Part shown: positions 61,908 to 64,000 of the stretch, in pieces
Layout of the letters: each line of letters opens with the position of its first letter
Numbering within the stretch: the first letter of the stretch is position 1
Source: Temnothorax longispinosus
Taxonomy: Eukaryota > Arthropoda > Insecta > Hymenoptera > Formicidae
DNA: 64,000 nt
Assembly: GCF_030848805.1 (NCBI RefSeq)
Contig: NC_092362.1
Coordinates: forward strand, 496,001 to 560,000
Direction of reading: 5' to 3'
Program-made: the position numbers and the translations under genes
The notes under the pieces: model-generated
What the model was told of the DNA's origin: nothing
Databases searched by the model: none
What the model saw: only the letters and a program-made list of their open reading frames with translations

Positions 61908-62720
61908 CCGTAACTTCGCGATACAGCACAGTTGTAGCAGAATTGAACATTTTTTCATAGGATGAACAATTTTCTCTAGGATGTTAAATAGATTAAATGC
62001 TGTGTAATCGTATTATAATTAAGAGCAACGAGACCATATTAAGCATTGATGTGTTTAACAGCATTAATGTGTTTGTACTGCTGACATCGCATTGATGTCA
62101 CAACATGACTCGACAAGTGTCCTGAGGTCACATATGATAGAAATTTCCATTCATTATCAGAAAGAGCAAACCAGTATTTTTATTCGTATCAATATACAAC
62201 AAACGTGATAAGTCTTATACGCCAGTAATCGGAATTATGTAATCAAGGTTGCAGTACAAAATTGTGTAATAATGAATTTTATTGATTAACCAAGATATTT
62301 ACAGTAAAATAGACAAGATAAGATGTTGTTGCTGATTTATTATAAGAAAAATTTTGTATAATTGCTAGAAATATTTTATATTATATACATAATTATAACG
62401 TTAAATTTTTATCTTATCGAGTTGCAGTTAATTACTCCGCCACTAAATCTATGTTATAAGTTTTATGCGACTATTTATTAAGGAATTTTGTAAGAACAGG
62501 AAATACGCAAGAAAATCGTGCGATTGTTAGACAACTCGATTGTGCATGAATCTAAAGTTTTAATCACGTACAGATAATCCCTCCTATAGAACCGCTTTTG
62601 GAGTAGGGCAATACATATATTAATACTTGTCGTAAGACGCGATATTGCATTTCGTGAGGCTGAGAGAAAGCGAGAGTATCATCATTTTACATGAGAGAAG
62701 TTTAAATTTTGCGATTGAAA
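61908..62720 (+). other. p31comet 3'UTR and promoter/5'UTR of the PhyH gene
   Basis: AT-rich non-coding sequence with ATTAAA at 61992-61997. GC content rises slightly near 62640-62700, just before the next start codon. No gene is seen. Confidence 0.5.
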
Positions 62721-63693
62721 ATGGGTTCCCTAAAATTTTTAACGTCAGAACAGAAACAATTCTGGAAGGAAAATGGTTACATCAAATTGTCGAATGTATA
62801 CTCTGTGAAGGAAATGAATGAAATATCGGACGCCTATGATGAGCTATTCGAAAGGAAACGTCGTGAAAATCTACCTTTGGAGGCAAGATGGGCCGGAGAA
62901 GCTATGAAAAAAGAGGCTGGAAATATTGACTATTCCGTAAGCAAAAAACATTTATCATAGCCATTCTACTTTCTGTAAAATTTATATCTATTATAGAAGA
63001 TTTATGTTATTTGTAGATTACATATAATATATATTATATAATTTATATATTATGTTAGACGTATTCTCATTTATGTATCAGGTAAGATCTATCCATGCTC
63101 TGCAAATGCACAGCGGCGTTTTCACTCGGGCTATTACGCACCCAAATTTGTTGGACGCTCTCGAGGATGTCATGGACACTAAGGACATATTGCTGCATCA
63201 CACTAAGGCGCATATGAAGCCGCCGGAGAAGGGAGCGCCTTACCTGATGCATCAAGACTATCATTATTTTCCCCACAAGAAGCACACCATGCTGGCTGTG
63301 TTTCTACATTTGGACGACACAACGCCGGAAAATGGTGGCTTGGCGGTATATCCCGGGAGTCATAAGCTGGGACCATTGGAGGATCACGGTGACCGAACGG
63401 TGACCGATAAGATGGGTGAGCAGTTCCATTACGCCGATCCCGAAAAATACCCTTTGTCCAAGGCCGTTCCCGTGCACGCCAAAAAGGGTGAAGTCATCAT
63501 CTTCTCTTACCTGCTGCTGCACGGTTCGTACCTGAACTTGTCCACCAGAAGTCGACGCATGTTTCTCATACAAGTGAGAGCCGCCGACGACGAGCCGATC
63601 GAGGACGTGCACACATCCGCTTGTCAAGGCATGGTGCTTCGCGGTAAAAATATTTACAGAGACGCATCGTACGAAAACAGATATCTCCATTAA
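62721..63693 (+). CDS. Phytanoyl-CoA dioxygenase (PhyH) family protein
   Basis: Predicted Fe(II)/2-oxoglutarate-dependent oxygenase. Two exons: 62721-62936 (72 codons, TCC|GTAAGC) and 63082-63693 (CAG|GTAAGA acceptor side); 275 aa, complete. The N-terminus LTSEQKQFWKENGYIKL is the usual PhyH opening. The iron triad appears intact: the H-x-D in LMHQDYHYF (about residue 134) and the distal His in LLLHGSYLNLS (about 226), with an Arg pair (RSRRMFLIQV) placed to bind 2-oxoglutarate. ENGGLAVYPGSHK is also typical. There is no peroxisomal PTS1 (ends ENRYLH). The substrate is unknown; it is not obviously true phytanoyl-CoA hydroxylase or PHYHD1. The start is the first ATG in the frame. Confidence 0.9.
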
Positions 63694-64000
63694 TCTAACC
63701 CACCGAATCTAACATAAGCGAATATTTACTCTTTTTAAAATCTGTTTGATTGAATGAAGAATGATCTGTATCGACTCTATTTTTAAATCTGATTGATTGA
63801 ATGAAGAAATGTTTTTGACTAAATTTTATCGCGTATATTATTGTATGCTCAATTATTTTTTCTATTCACGACTTTTTCCTATTGCCATCCTTCTTTTCCC
63901 TCGGACTTCTTTAATCTTGCGGTATCTTAAGGATTTTTCTGAAATCATCGACTTGTGAAACGCGCAAGTATTGCGAATCCAGTGACATAATCCTGAAACA
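63694..64000 (+). other. 3' flank of the PhyH gene with a short direct repeat
   Basis: A segment TTGATTGAATGAAGAA occurs at about 63748 and again at about 63791, within two similar stretches of some 40 bp starting AAATCTG. No AATAAA is seen up to the window end, so the 3'UTR may continue beyond it. Confidence 0.6.

Overview
The window is insect nuclear DNA, most likely from a hymenopteran and probably an ant. The genes have many short introns (60 to 100 nt) with canonical GT-AG borders. AT-rich introns alternate with very CpG-rich promoter blocks, and the proteins resemble insect and animal orthologues. The species call is an inference from gene structure and composition.

Layout. 1-837 (-): 5' part of the farnesyltransferase beta subunit gene (FNTB), running off the left edge. 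2775-8525 (+): a SUN-domain nuclear-envelope gene (SUN1/2, klaroid type) with an alternative short last exon that lacks the SUN domain. 9.7-10.5 kb: AT-rich minisatellite. 11204-18497 (+): transportin-1 (TNPO1), 14 coding exons, preceded by a CpG-rich promoter block. 18.5-30.2 kb: gene-poor, with UTR, microsatellites and degenerate repeats. 30199-38120 (-): SHOX/SHOX2-type homeobox gene with a 5.8 kb central intron. 38.1-43.5 kb: gene-free upstream flank. 43514-46572 (+): biotin-carrying alpha subunit of methylcrotonyl-CoA carboxylase (MCCC1), with a GC-AG first intron. 47040-49244 (+): TMEM209. 51547-56229 (-): ZAD protein with about 19 C2H2 fingers. 57048-60614 (-): 12-exon helical protein, tentatively serendipity-alpha-like (vinculin/alpha-catenin type). 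61041-61907 (+): p31comet (MAD2L1BP), head-to-head with the previous gene. 62721-63693 (+): PhyH-family dioxygenase.

The genes are mostly unrelated housekeeping or developmental loci and do not form one pathway. Some themes recur: nuclear envelope and transport (SUN protein, transportin, TMEM209) and mitosis (p31comet). All exon models were assembled by hand from splice sites, reading phase and family similarity, and every model closes in frame.

The most unusual structures are four long inverted repeats: three in introns (FNTB, SUN, TNPO1) and one just after the SUN gene. The best is a 74-bp arm pair with a 2-nt loop and three mismatches. Other notable points are the SUN-less alternative terminal exon, a stop-free 87-nt intron inside p31comet that makes it look like one uninterrupted reading frame, and the GC-AG intron in MCCC1. 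I found no CRISPR array, tRNA, rRNA or intact transposon with a transposase.
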